This document shows positions 16,823 to 25,297 of a DNA stretch of 64,000 nucleotides, piece by piece. This DNA is from FEN-1219 sp963713355 (GTDB lineage: Bacteria; Pseudomonadota; Gammaproteobacteria; Steroidobacterales; Rariloculaceae), in assembly GCA_963713355.1 (NCBI GenBank), contig CAVQLK010000005.1, positions 496,001 to 560,000 on the forward strand, written 5' to 3'. A model generated the notes under the pieces. The model was given only the letters and a program-made list of their open reading frames with translations. It was not told the DNA's origin and made no database searches. The first letter of the stretch is position 1; every line of letters begins with the position of its first letter. The position numbers and the translations under genes are program-made.

Positions 16823-18442
16823 TCAAAACGCGGGTTCGGCCGGCGCGCGGTCTTCGCGCTTCTCCGGTCTCTCGGTCATCGTCGCCTCGGTCAGCAGCAG
16901 CACGCTCGCAACGGATACCGCATTCTCGAGCGCCATTCGCACGACCTTCGCCGGATCGACGATGCCCGCCTCGACGAGGTCCACGTATTCCTTACGTGCG
17001 GCGTCGAAACCCACGTTGCCGCTGCTGGCGAGCATCCGGTCTACCACGACGCCGCCGTCCGCCGACGAGTTCTCCGCGATCTGGCGCGTCGGCGCCTCCA
17101 GTGCCCTTCGGAGGATCTGCACGCCGGTCCGTTCGTCGCCGCTGCAAGTCGCGGCAAGCGCATCGAGGGCCGGGCACGCACGCAGCAGGCCAAGCCCGCC
17201 GCCCGCCACGATACCCTCGGCGACCGCGGCCTTCGTGGAGCTGATCGCGTCGTCGAGCGCGTCCTTCTTCGACTTCATTTCGGATTCGGTCGGCGCCCCG
17301 ACGCGGATCACCGCGACGCCGCCCGAGAGCTTCGCGAGCCGCTCCTCGAGCTTCTCGCGATCGTAGTCACTCGTCGTCTTGTCGATTTCCTTGCGAATCA
17401 TCTGGATCCGACCCTTGATGGCATCCTTGTTTCCTGCGCCGCCGATGATCGTCGCCGTATCCTTGTCGACGACCACTCGCCGCGCATGCCCGAGCTGCTC
17501 GAGCGTGACGTCCTCGAGCTTGAAACCGAGCTCCTCGGAGATCAACTGGCCGCCCGTGAGCGCTGCGATGTCCTCGAGCATCGCCTTGCGTCTGTCGCCG
17601 AAACCAGGAGCTTTGACGGCGGCGTTCTTCAGCACGCCGCGGATCTGATTGACGATCAACGTCGCCAGCGCTTCGCCCTCGACGTCCTCCGCGATGAACA
17701 GGATCGGGCGGCCCGATTTCGCGACTTGCTCGAGCAGCGGAATGATGTCTTTGAGCATGCCGAGCTTGCGATCGCAAATCAGGACGTAGGGGTCTTCGAG
17801 CACCGCCTCCATCGAGCCCGGATCCGTGATGAAATATGGAGACAGGTAGCCGCGATCGAACTGCAGGCCTTCGACCACGTCGAGCGTCGTCTCCGTGGTC
17901 TTCGATTCCTCGACCGTAATGACCCCGTCCCCTCCTACCTTCTCCATCGCGTCGGCGATGAGCTCGCCGATCGCCGTATCGTTGTGCGCCGAAATCGTCG
18001 CGACCTGTGCTTTTTCCTTTCGGCTACTCACCGGTTTCGATTGACTCGCGAGCGCCTTGACTGCCGCCTCGAGCCCACGCTCCAGTCCGCGCTTGAGATC
18101 GATCGCGCTGGCGCCAGCCGCAACGTTACGCACACCTTCCGCGTAGATCGCATGCGCAAGTATCGTTGCCGTGCTGGTTCCGTCGCCAACGGCGTCGCCG
18201 GTTTTCTCGGCGGCCTGCCGCAGCATCTGCGCACCGAGGTTCTCCTCGGGGTCGTCGAGCTCCATCTCCTTCGCGATCGTGACGCCATCGTTGCAGACGA
18301 GCGGCGTGCCCCACTTCTTCTGGATCAGCACGGACTTCGATTTTGGACCGAGCGTGATTCGAACGGCGTCCGCGAGCTCCGTGGCGCCGCGCAGCACTTT
18401 CTCTCGCGCTTCCGCCCGAAACAGCACTTGCTTGACCGCCAT
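16823..18442 (-). CDS. groEL: Orphan GroEL-type chaperonin (Hsp60)
   Basis: 539 residues, normal GroEL length. GroEL blocks are intact: the ATP site GDGTSTATILAHA, DxVAGGGLGLLR near 400 and GDRRKAMLEDIAALTGG. Two features are unusual. No groES lies next to it, and the usual GGM-rich C-tail is replaced by an acidic-basic tail ending APAEPAF. It begins FRAEAREKVLRGATELADAV rather than the usual FGNDAR. These traits suggest a specialised second copy. A GTACGTAT box is 71 bases upstream. Confidence 0.92.
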   Translation of the reverse strand: MAVKQVLFRAEAREKVLRGATELADAVRITLGPKSKSVLIQKKWGTPLVCNDGVTIAKEMELDDPEENLGAQMLRQAAEKTGDAVGDGTSTATILAHAIYAEGVRNVAAGASAIDLKRGLERGLEAAVKALASQSKPVSSRKEKAQVATISAHNDTAIGELIADAMEKVGGDGVITVEESKTTETTLDVVEGLQFDRGYLSPYFITDPGSMEAVLEDPYVLICDRKLGMLKDIIPLLEQVAKSGRPILFIAEDVEGEALATLIVNQIRGVLKNAAVKAPGFGDRRKAMLEDIAALTGGQLISEELGFKLEDVTLEQLGHARRVVVDKDTATIIGGAGNKDAIKGRIQMIRKEIDKTTSDYDREKLEERLAKLSGGVAVIRVGAPTESEMKSKKDALDDAISSTKAAVAEGIVAGGGLGLLRACPALDALAATCSGDERTGVQILRRALEAPTRQIAENSSADGGVVVDRMLASSGNVGFDAARKEYVDLVEAGIVDPAKVVRMALENAVSVASVLLLTEATMTERPEKREDRAPAEPAF

Positions 18443-18512
18443 GAGCGAGCCTCCTGCGACGCTTGATGCAGCGTCATGGCATCTATGCTCGATGGAGACG
18501 GCTAGGGATCAA

Positions 18513-18520
18513 ATACGTAC
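18513..18520 (-). promoter_or_regulatory. FixJ-like box upstream of groEL
   Basis: GTACGTAT on the minus strand followed by TTGATCCC, in the gap between groEL and the cytochrome ending at 18570. Confidence 0.5.
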
Positions 18521-18569
18521 TTGCACGGATGCGTGCTCCGCAGCCGCGACGTTCGTCTTCACGCTGGCC

Positions 18570-19007
18570 TTATTCGCCGTTCTGAGCGCGCGGGTCTTCC
18601 TGGATCGAGCGAATGTAGTCGACGAGCTTCGCGATGACTTGCTTCATCTCGCGCTGCGCGACGACGTCGCCGCCCTCCTCGATCCAGAACTCGTAGCCCC
18701 AAACCGGCATCGTGCGCGTCCCATGTGCATCGATTCGCGGCCCGCGCCCATCGATGGTGTCCGCAATCCGCATCGTCGGGAATTCGCCATACCGGCGGCT
18801 AATGGCCGTCAAATCCGGCACCGCCGTCACCAGGCTGGGCGCCACCGGGCCGTTGCCGCGACCCGATTCGCCGTGGCAAGCGGAACAATAGTTCAGGAAA
18901 ATCTCCTCGCCGCTGTAATCGGCGAGCGAGACAGCTTCAAATTGGGCGGCTCCGATGCTCGTCACGAGCGCTGCGGCAAGCCCAACCACCACCGTTCGAT
19001 TGCGCAT
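18570..19007 (-). CDS. Periplasmic monoheme cytochrome c
   Basis: 145 residues from ATG 19007, which has GGAG six bases upstream; two upstream ATGs (19013, 19019) are alternatives. Signal peptide MRNRTVVVGLAAALVTSIGAAQF, then the heme site IFLNYCSACHGESGRGNGP and the methionine-ligand region GTRTMPVWG. Paralogue of the cytochrome at 8979. It starts about 16 bases after the Usp stop on the same strand, so the Usp-cytochrome pair is one operon. Confidence 0.85.
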   Translation of the reverse strand: MRNRTVVVGLAAALVTSIGAAQFEAVSLADYSGEEIFLNYCSACHGESGRGNGPVAPSLVTAVPDLTAISRRYGEFPTMRIADTIDGRGPRIDAHGTRTMPVWGYEFWIEEGGDVVAQREMKQVIAKLVDYIRSIQEDPRAQNGE

Positions 19008-19022
19008 CTGCATCTCCATTTC

Positions 19023-19928
19023 TCAGTGCGGCAACACCAGCTCGGCTGGTTTGATGACCACAATATCGCACGGCAGCCGATCGAGCACGCGAGCAGCCGT
19101 GCTGCCGATCAGCAGTTTCTTGACGCCGCGCCGTGCAACCGCGCCCATCACGACGAAGTCCGCGTTGTGCTTTTTGACCGCCGACTCGAGGCACTGGTGA
19201 GGCAAACCGTCAAGCACGTGCACATTGTTGCCTGCCACCGGGTGCGCCTCGACGAACTTGGCAATGGCTCTGCGACTCTCCGACGCTATGAGAGCTTGAA
19301 GCTGCGCAGAAAGCTCGATGCCCATCGGCGGCGCAGCCGCATGCACGAGATGCAGCGTACCGCCGGAGCTCGCTGACAGCGCCGCCGCAAACTTATAGAT
19401 CGAGTCGTCCAACGCCGCCGGCTTGTCATGCACGTGCAGAGGGTCGACGGCTGCAAGCACGACGGGATTCGTCGCGACGGCGGGCCGCTTGACGAGCAGC
19501 AATGGCACGGGGCACTCGCGGGCCAGCTGCCAATCGGTATTCGTCAACAACGTGCGCTCCAGAGGAGTGTGATGCTGCGCGCCTTTCGCCACGAGCCACG
19601 GGCGCTCCGCGGCCGCGCGCTTGCAGAGCACATCGGCTAACGGATAGTCCCATGCGACCTCGACGGTGACGCGGAAGCCGCGTTCACGCAGAGGAGCGGC
19701 AAGCTCCTCGAGCTTGCTGCGATGCCGCTGCAACAAACCCTCGCGCGCACCGGCATCCGGTAGCCAAACCGTCGCGACGCGCCCGGCATCGATGTTCGCG
19801 TCGTAGTCGCACGCGAATAGCCGCAACGCGGCACCCGTTCTTTCGGCGAGCCACGCTGCGCGTTCGATGACAAGCTGCTTTTCGTTGGCCGTCGGATCGA
19901 CGACCACTAGGATCTGCTTGGCTGACAT
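19023..19928 (-). CDS. Tandem-domain universal stress protein
   Basis: 301 residues, two Usp repeats. Repeat 1 begins QILVVVDPTANEKQLVIERAA and ends VPLLLVKRP. Repeat 2 begins VVLAAVDPLHVHDKPAALDD and ends with DFVVMGAVARRGVKKLLIGSTAARVLDRL, the ATP-binding pattern. It resembles the Usp beside fixL more than those at 2799 and 4798. First gene of a Usp-cytochrome c operon with a GTAGGTAC box upstream. Confidence 0.88.
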   Translation of the reverse strand: MSAKQILVVVDPTANEKQLVIERAAWLAERTGAALRLFACDYDANIDAGRVATVWLPDAGAREGLLQRHRSKLEELAAPLRERGFRVTVEVAWDYPLADVLCKRAAAERPWLVAKGAQHHTPLERTLLTNTDWQLARECPVPLLLVKRPAVATNPVVLAAVDPLHVHDKPAALDDSIYKFAAALSASSGGTLHLVHAAAPPMGIELSAQLQALIASESRRAIAKFVEAHPVAGNNVHVLDGLPHQCLESAVKKHNADFVVMGAVARRGVKKLLIGSTAARVLDRLPCDIVVIKPAELVLPH

Positions 19929-19996
19929 AAATGTCCCCCGGGAGACCGGAGTGACGGCAGAATCGCCGACCGAGCTCCGGATCGATATCTCGGGAT

Positions 19997-20004
19997 GTAC
20001 CTAC
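19997..20004 (-). promoter_or_regulatory. FixJ-like box upstream of the Usp-cytochrome operon
   Basis: GTAGGTAC on the minus strand, 69 bases before the Usp start. One base off the consensus core. Confidence 0.35.
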
Positions 20005-20053
20005 GCTGGCGCCGCGGTCACGAGTTCCGTCGAACTGCGCACAGTCCGTGGAT

Positions 20054-20061
20054 GTACGTAT
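20054..20061 (+). promoter_or_regulatory. FixJ-like box upstream of the TraR/DksA gene
   Basis: GTACGTAT followed by TTCGGCGC, 96 bases before the ATG at 20157. Confidence 0.45.
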
Positions 20062-20156
20062 TTCGGCGCGTGGCCGACGCGGCCGAACATACGCCAACCT
20101 ACGCAGGACGAGTTCGGCCCAGTCGCCGAGCCCGAAGCGGGCAAAGGAGCTGATTC

Positions 20157-20609
20157 ATGACCGAAGCCAGTCACCATCAGACGCAGACCGTCGCAGCTCG
20201 GTCGAACAGGCCGCCCTATTGGACGGAGTCGCGTCTCATACGAGCGGCAAGCGCGTTGTGGGGCCGCGTCGCGGCCCTGCGTGCGGACATCGCGCGCGAG
20301 CTTCGCAAGCACGACGACGAACGATTCGGACTGATTGCCACCAACGTCGCAGACAGTGCAGAGCTGTCCATTGCGGACGTGATCGGCGACGTGTATCTCG
20401 CGGAGATCGAGCGCGACGTCTGCGAGCTGCGCGAAGTCGAGAACGCGCTCAAGCGCATCAACACCGGCACGTATGGGATCTGCATCGATTGCGCGCAGGC
20501 CGTCGATCCGATGCGGCTGGAGCTCAGTCCCCAGGCAGCACGGTGTTTGCACTGTCAGCAGAACGCGGAGCACTCGCGCCAGCGTGCACCGCGCGCTGCG
20601 CGTCTGTAG
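20157..20609 (+). CDS. TraR/DksA-family zinc-finger protein
   Basis: 150 residues; ATG at 20157 preceded by AAAGGAG. A helical N-terminal region is followed by the DksA/TraR finger GTYGICIDCAQAVDP...AARCLHCQQNAE (CxxC-x17-CxxC). These proteins enter the RNA polymerase secondary channel to adjust transcription under stress. The coiled-coil tip of true DksA (DxxDxA) is not evident, so it is a TraR-like relative. First of three co-directional genes leading into ligAB. Confidence 0.82.
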   Translation: MTEASHHQTQTVAARSNRPPYWTESRLIRAASALWGRVAALRADIARELRKHDDERFGLIATNVADSAELSIADVIGDVYLAEIERDVCELREVENALKRINTGTYGICIDCAQAVDPMRLELSPQAARCLHCQQNAEHSRQRAPRAARL

Positions 20610-20629
20610 CCCCAAAGCAGGAAGCTCAT

Positions 20630-21004
20630 GTGACTGACCGCAACTCTCATGACGCCGCGCCGGAACCCCGTTTTGCCATACCGGGCACCTATCTTTTCGA
20701 CGGCGCGCTGGCCCTGAAGGGCTATCCGCTCAACAAGATGTGCTACTCGTTCAACGAGGCTGCAAACAGGGCCGCGTTCTTGGAGGACGAAGAAGCCTAC
20801 TGCGCACGCTTCGGCCTGAGCGACGAGCAGCGCGACGCCGTCCGACGCCGCGACGTGCTCGCCCTCCTCGAGACCGGCGGGAACGTCTACTACCTCGCGA
20901 AGTTCACCGGTATCTTCGGGCTCGGCGTCCAGGACATCGGAGCGCAGCAAACAGGGATGAGCGTAGAAGCGTTTCGCGCCAAGCTCCAAGCCGCAGGAGC
21001 TTGA
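20630..21004 (+). CDS. ligA: Protocatechuate 4,5-dioxygenase alpha subunit-like (LigA)
   Basis: 124 residues from GTG 20630 with AGGAAG just upstream; the frame is open earlier, but that part overlaps the TraR gene. FAIPGTYLFDGALALKGYPLNKMCYSFN and GNVYYLAKFTGIFGLGVQDIGAQQTGMS are the family blocks. LigA forms the lid over the LigB active site and determines ring-substrate binding. The start of ligB is three bases after its stop. Confidence 0.88.
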   Translation: MTDRNSHDAAPEPRFAIPGTYLFDGALALKGYPLNKMCYSFNEAANRAAFLEDEEAYCARFGLSDEQRDAVRRRDVLALLETGGNVYYLAKFTGIFGLGVQDIGAQQTGMSVEAFRAKLQAAGA

Positions 21005-21007
21005 GAG

Positions 21008-21859
21008 ATGGCACGACTCGTTGGCGCCGTTTGCACGTCGCACGTTCCGGCAATCGGCCATGCCATTGCGCGCGGGCTGGAGCAGGACGCAAAGTGGCGA
21101 CCTTTTTTTGCTGGCTATCCACGCGCTCGCGAGTGGCTGGCCGCGGTGAACCCGGATGTGGCGATCGTCGTCTACAACGATCACGGCCTTAACTTTTTCT
21201 TGGACAAGATGCCGACGTTCGCAGTCGGCGCGGCACGTGAGTACCGCAACGCCGACGAGGGCTGGGGTCTGCCGACTTTGCCGCCCTATCCCGGCGATCC
21301 GGAGCTCTCCTGGCACATCATCGAATCGCTGGTTGCAGACGAATTCGACGTCACCTCATGCCAGGAGATGTTGGTGGACCACGCGTTCACAGTGCCGCTT
21401 GCGCTGCTCTGGCCCGGCCGTTCCCGGCCCGGTGTGCGGACGGTGCCGGTCTGCCTGAACACGATTCAGCATCCGCTGCCGTCGCCGATGCGCTGCTACA
21501 AGCTCGGGCAAGCAATCGGCCGGGCCATCGCGTCGTATCCGCAGGAGTTGCGCACCGTCGTGATCGGCACGGGCGGATTGTCACATCAGCTCGACGGCGA
21601 ACGCGCGGGATTCATCAATAAAGAGTTCGACCTCACGTGCCTCGACAAGATCGTCAGCGATCCCCTCGCGCTCGCGCGCTACACGATTCGGGACCTCGTG
21701 CTGCTGGCCGGCACGCAAGGCGTCGAGATCATCTCATGGCTCGTCGCGCGCGGTACCCTCGACGAGCACGCCGCGAAGGTGCACAGCCACTACCACGTGC
21801 CGGTATCCAATACGGCCGCCGGGCTGATGGTGCTCGAGAACACGGCCGCCTACGGCTGA
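21008..21859 (+). CDS. ligB: Class III extradiol dioxygenase beta subunit (LigB)
   Basis: 283 residues. Iron ligands of class III extradiol dioxygenases are visible: H12 in TSHVP and H59 in YNDHGLN; the catalytic-base region is GTGGLSHQLDGE. The pair with LigA opens catecholic rings, protocatechuate at 4,5 in the best-known case. No other ring-cleavage pathway genes (ligC, ligI, ligJ) are nearby, so the real substrate may differ. Its last ten bases overlap the decayed LOG gene on the other strand. Confidence 0.88.
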   Translation: MARLVGAVCTSHVPAIGHAIARGLEQDAKWRPFFAGYPRAREWLAAVNPDVAIVVYNDHGLNFFLDKMPTFAVGAAREYRNADEGWGLPTLPPYPGDPELSWHIIESLVADEFDVTSCQEMLVDHAFTVPLALLWPGRSRPGVRTVPVCLNTIQHPLPSPMRCYKLGQAIGRAIASYPQELRTVVIGTGGLSHQLDGERAGFINKEFDLTCLDKIVSDPLALARYTIRDLVLLAGTQGVEIISWLVARGTLDEHAAKVHSHYHVPVSNTAAGLMVLENTAAYG

Positions 21860-22458
21860 GGCACGCACGGCGACAGAAGCGGCGATCCGCGTTGCTCGTG
21901 CCATGCGAGGATCGATCGCCAGATCTCTTCCGCCGATTCCGCAAACCAGAAAAGCTCCCGGTCCTCGCGCTCGATGGCGCCTTCGTCGACGAGAAAATCG
22001 AAGTCGACGGCGCGGCGCCAATATTCTTCTCCGACCAGAACGACCGGTACTGGCTTTTCGCGTATAGACGCTCGGCGATCGCGAGCAGCCGCTCGATCTC
22101 GGTGTCGCCCGGCGCAGCGCGCAACAGCGCCTGCAATTCGCGCACTCGGCGCCCGGCGGCCGCCGGCTCGCGAATGCGCGTGCTGCCGAACACGACGATA
22201 GTGTGCTCGACGCCGCGCTTCCGCAGCTCGAGCTTCGCCTTCAAGTAGTCGATTTGCAGGCGAAGGCCCCGTGTGTCGTCGCTGTCGAGAAACTCGAGGT
22301 CCTTATCGGCCTGCGCGGTAGGTCTGGCTAGCGAGCAGCTCGCGCACCCGTTCCGGCGCTTGGGGGTCGTCGACCGCAGGCTTAGGCTCTTCCCACGGCA
22401 GCGGCTCCCGGCGCGGCGGCGCTTCGGAAGTGCTCAGCCGATCGAAAGGCTTGCTCAT
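21850..22458 (-). pseudogene. Decayed LOG-family (lysine decarboxylase-like Rossmann) gene
   Basis: Three pieces of one LOG-type protein remain. Piece 1 (22458 to about 22305) is MSKPFDRLSTSEAPPRREPL and ends at a TAA after YRAGR. Piece 2, in a shifted frame, continues DKDLEFLDSDDTRGLRLQI and HTIVVFGSTRI to ERLYAKS. Piece 3, shifted again, is PVVLVGEEYWRRAVDFDFLV to WHEQRGSPLLSPCVPQP. The middle, including the PGGxGTxxE motif for ribohydrolase activity, is deleted. A deletion plus frame changes makes loss of function certain if the sequence is right. Confidence 0.8.
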
Positions 22459-22604
22459 CCTGAGCGGCCGGCGCGGCGCAACCAGTGACTGACCCGCCGC
22501 GCACTCATGTCGCGTGCAGCCCACTCTTTCTGCTCGGTCACCTGCTCCACCAATGCGATTCCTGTATGGACACAGAACGTTGCCGCGCCCCGCTAACCGC
22601 GGCC

Positions 22605-22612
22605 ATTCGTAG
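22605..22612 (+). promoter_or_regulatory. FixJ-like box upstream of the cbb3 operon
   Basis: ATTCGTAG followed by TTCCCGCC, 98 bases before the GTG at 22710. A second TACGTA-type half, CACGTACA, is at 22629-22636. One mismatch in the core. Confidence 0.35.
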
Positions 22613-22709
22613 TTCCCGCCGTGGTCTGCACGTACATCCCGCAATGCGGGAGTCAGGCAACGTGCGTGATACTTCTGCCGCGACGATGTCGCAAGTGGAG
22701 AGGTGCGAG

Positions 22710-23159
22710 GTGCAGTCGAACGCTTGGTCGGTAATTGTCGCGCTGGCGTCGTCATCGCAAATCGCTGGCTGCGCCAGCAGCGCACTGTTCGGCTTTCCGG
22801 CGGATCAGGGCGACATCGCCGCCGGCAGACAAGCCTTCCTCGATCATCGCTGTCACCAGTGTCACAGCATCGCCGACGAGAGACTCCCGGCACTTGCAGG
22901 GGCGGACCGTCCAATCTTCGAGCTCGGCGGCGAGACCACGATGATTCGGAGCTACGCGGACTTGACGACGTCCATCATCAACCCGGATCACGCCGTTTCA
23001 GAGCGTTATCGCGACCAGGAGCTATTGCTTAATACACAGATTCCGCTCGAATCACCGATGCCGATGCCGAACATCGACACGATGACCGTGCGTCAACTCA
23101 TCGACATCGTTGCCTTTCTCGATTCGAAGTATCAGTTGATAGTCGAAGACTACGACTAA
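22710..23159 (+). CDS. Monoheme cytochrome c lipoprotein, first gene of the cbb3 operon
   Basis: 149 residues from GTG 22710, chosen for GGAGAGG upstream; ATG 22686 in frame is possible. A lipoprotein signal ends at QIAGC. The heme site is LDHRCHQCHSI, followed by ELGGETTMIRSYADLTTSIINPDHAVS and MTVRQLIDIVAFLDSKYQ, the same blocks as the paralogue at 13588. It precedes Yip1 and ccoNOQP with short gaps, so it is likely a dedicated electron donor or partner of the oxidase. Confidence 0.78.
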   Translation: MQSNAWSVIVALASSSQIAGCASSALFGFPADQGDIAAGRQAFLDHRCHQCHSIADERLPALAGADRPIFELGGETTMIRSYADLTTSIINPDHAVSERYRDQELLLNTQIPLESPMPMPNIDTMTVRQLIDIVAFLDSKYQLIVEDYD

Positions 23160-23174
23160 AACCAAGAACGCAGC

Positions 23175-23789
23175 ATGATCACGCAACCACCTCCACTGCT
23201 GCGATTCGGGGCCGTGCTCGTCGCGCCCGAAACCGCGATCGCGAGCATCGCTGCGAACCCGCCCTCGGGGGCACACGCATTCTTCGGCGCTGCCGTTTGG
23301 CTCGGATTGCTCCCTCCGCTGTTCGCGGCCATCGGCACGATGACGTTCGGCTGGAGGCTCGGTGTGGCCCCGCTGTTCCTGTCCGCGGGAACCATCGTCG
23401 CGATCGGCACGGCTTACTTCGTGCTGCTGCTGTTCGGATTCCTGAGCACTGCGGCGGTGGCGCGGTGGATGGCGGGCACGTACGGCGCCGACACCAGCTG
23501 GAGCCGCAGCTTCGCGCTCGTGACACTCGTCGGCACGCCGCTCGCAATCGGGAGCGTCGTGCATCTTTATCCGAACGCGTTCGTGAACGTGCTCGTGCTC
23601 GTGCCGACGTTGATCTGGAGCATGTATCTCTTGTATCGCGGATTGCCTGCGGTCATGAAGACCGATCCGGGCCGCGGAATGCTGATGGCCTCATCGTTGA
23701 TTGCGTACTTGCTGGTCGCGTGGGTGACGCTGCTCGGGATCACGGCCGTCCTCTGGAGCCGCGGCATCGGTCCGCACGTAGCGACGTGA
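23175..23789 (+). CDS. Yip1-domain inner-membrane protein
   Basis: 204 residues with five hydrophobic segments. It starts LRFGAVLVAPETAIASIAANPP, the typical entry of bacterial Yip1 proteins, followed by YGADTSWSRSFALVTLVGTPLAIGSVV. The role of bacterial Yip1 proteins is unknown. It sits 15 bases after the cytochrome lipoprotein and 5 bases before ccoN, inside the oxidase operon, so an oxidase biogenesis role is a reasonable inference. Confidence 0.75.
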   Translation: MITQPPPLLRFGAVLVAPETAIASIAANPPSGAHAFFGAAVWLGLLPPLFAAIGTMTFGWRLGVAPLFLSAGTIVAIGTAYFVLLLFGFLSTAAVARWMAGTYGADTSWSRSFALVTLVGTPLAIGSVVHLYPNAFVNVLVLVPTLIWSMYLLYRGLPAVMKTDPGRGMLMASSLIAYLLVAWVTLLGITAVLWSRGIGPHVAT

Positions 23790-23794
23790 TCACC

Positions 23795-25297
23795 ATGAGC
23801 AACGAACGGAAGCCCGGCAATTCGATGGTCGCACACCCGCGTAACGAGGCCGCACACCACTATGAAGACCGAATCGTCGCGGCATTCACTCTTTGCTCCA
23901 TCGTTTGGGCAATCCTCGGGATGGCAGCCGGCGTCTATGCCGCGGCCGAGCTCGTCTGGCCGCAGCTGAATTTCGGGCTGCCGTGGCTGTCGTTCGGGCG
24001 ATTGCGGACCGGTCACACCAATCTCGTGTTGTTCGGCTTCGGCGTGTCGGCGTTGATCGGAACGTCGTTCTACAGCGTTCAACGCACGTCGCACGTTCGA
24101 CTCCTTGCGCCGAAGCTTGCTTGGTTCGTCTTCTACGCCTGGCAGCTCACGATCGTGCTCGGCGCATGGTCGCTGCTCGCCGGCTGGAACGGCGGCAAGG
24201 AGTACGCGGAGCTCGAGTGGCCGTTCGACATCGCCATCGCGGTGATCTGGGTGGCGTACGCGGTCGTGTTCTTCGGCACGATTGCGCGGCGCAAGATCGC
24301 GCCGATCTACATCTCGAACTGGTTCTACGGCGCGCTGATCATCGTCGTCGCAATGCTGCACATCGTGAACAATCTCGCGCTTCCGGCCACGCTCGGCAAA
24401 TCGTACTCGCTGTTCCCCGGCGCTCAGGACGCCATCGTGCAATGGTGGTATGGCCACAACGCCGTCGGCTTTCTCCTCACGGGCGGATTCCTCGGCATGC
24501 TGTACTACTTCCTGCCGAAGCAGGCCGAGCAACCGATCTGGAGTTACCGGCTCTCGATCATCGCGTTCTGGGCGTTTGTCTATAGCTACATTTGGGCCGG
24601 ACCGCATCACCTGCACTACAACGCGATACCCGAGTGGGTGCAGTCGCTCGGCGTGATCATGAGCCTCGTGCTGCTCGCGCCGTCGTGGGCGACGATGATC
24701 AACGGCGTCATGACCGTGAGCAACGCGTGGCGTAAGTTGAAAACCGATCCGGCGTTGAAGTTCATCGTGCTCGCGCTCGCGTTCTACGGGCTCGCGACCT
24801 TCGAGGGTCCGATGATGGCGATCCGCAGCGTGAACGTGATGAGCCACTTCACCGAGTGGACGATCGGCCACGTTCATTCGGGCGCGCTCGGCTGGAACGC
24901 GTTAATCACGTTCGGCACCTTCTACTATCTCGTGCCGAGGCTCGCCGGCCGGCCGCTGCATAGCACCGCGCTTGCGAACGCCCACTTTTGGCTCGCGCTC
25001 GCCGGCATCATGCTCTACGTCTTGTCGATGTGGGCCGCGGGTCTCTCGCAGTCGTTGCTTTGGCTTAGTCTCGACGATCTCGGCGAAGTCCGTTACAGCT
25101 TCGTCGAGGTGATGAATGCGATGGCGCCTTATTATCTGCTGCGCCTCGTCGGCGGCGTGTTGTTCCTCGCGGGTACCGTGCTGATGGCTGAGAACCTGCG
25201 GCGAACGTTCGCGGGCGCGCGCACGGTGGTCGTCTCGGCGCCGGCCGCCGTGCCCGCCTACGCCGCCGCATTGTCGCCGATCGGAGGCGCGCCGTGA
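23795..25297 (+). CDS. ccoN: cbb3-type cytochrome c oxidase subunit I
   Basis: 500 residues, about 12 membrane segments. All heme and copper histidines are visible: RTGHTNLVLFG (low-spin heme), WWYGHNAVGF and GPHHLHY (CuB) and TEWTIGHVHSGALGW (hemes). It reduces O2 to water with high affinity and pumps protons. The ATG at 23795 is chosen because it starts five bases after the Yip1 stop. Overlaps ccoO by four bases. Confidence 0.95.
   Translation: MSNERKPGNSMVAHPRNEAAHHYEDRIVAAFTLCSIVWAILGMAAGVYAAAELVWPQLNFGLPWLSFGRLRTGHTNLVLFGFGVSALIGTSFYSVQRTSHVRLLAPKLAWFVFYAWQLTIVLGAWSLLAGWNGGKEYAELEWPFDIAIAVIWVAYAVVFFGTIARRKIAPIYISNWFYGALIIVVAMLHIVNNLALPATLGKSYSLFPGAQDAIVQWWYGHNAVGFLLTGGFLGMLYYFLPKQAEQPIWSYRLSIIAFWAFVYSYIWAGPHHLHYNAIPEWVQSLGVIMSLVLLAPSWATMINGVMTVSNAWRKLKTDPALKFIVLALAFYGLATFEGPMMAIRSVNVMSHFTEWTIGHVHSGALGWNALITFGTFYYLVPRLAGRPLHSTALANAHFWLALAGIMLYVLSMWAAGLSQSLLWLSLDDLGEVRYSFVEVMNAMAPYYLLRLVGGVLFLAGTVLMAENLRRTFAGARTVVVSAPAAVPAYAAALSPIGGAP

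Noticed and set aside
16715..18466. Long plus-strand frame opposite groEL (over 580 codons)
   Set aside because: It is the mirror of a perfectly conserved groEL; residues are arginine/leucine-rich with no family pattern.
23567..24877. Long minus-strand frame opposite ccoN
   Set aside because: Composition is that of a high-GC antisense shadow (D/E/R/H-rich), and ccoN on the other strand has every expected ligand.
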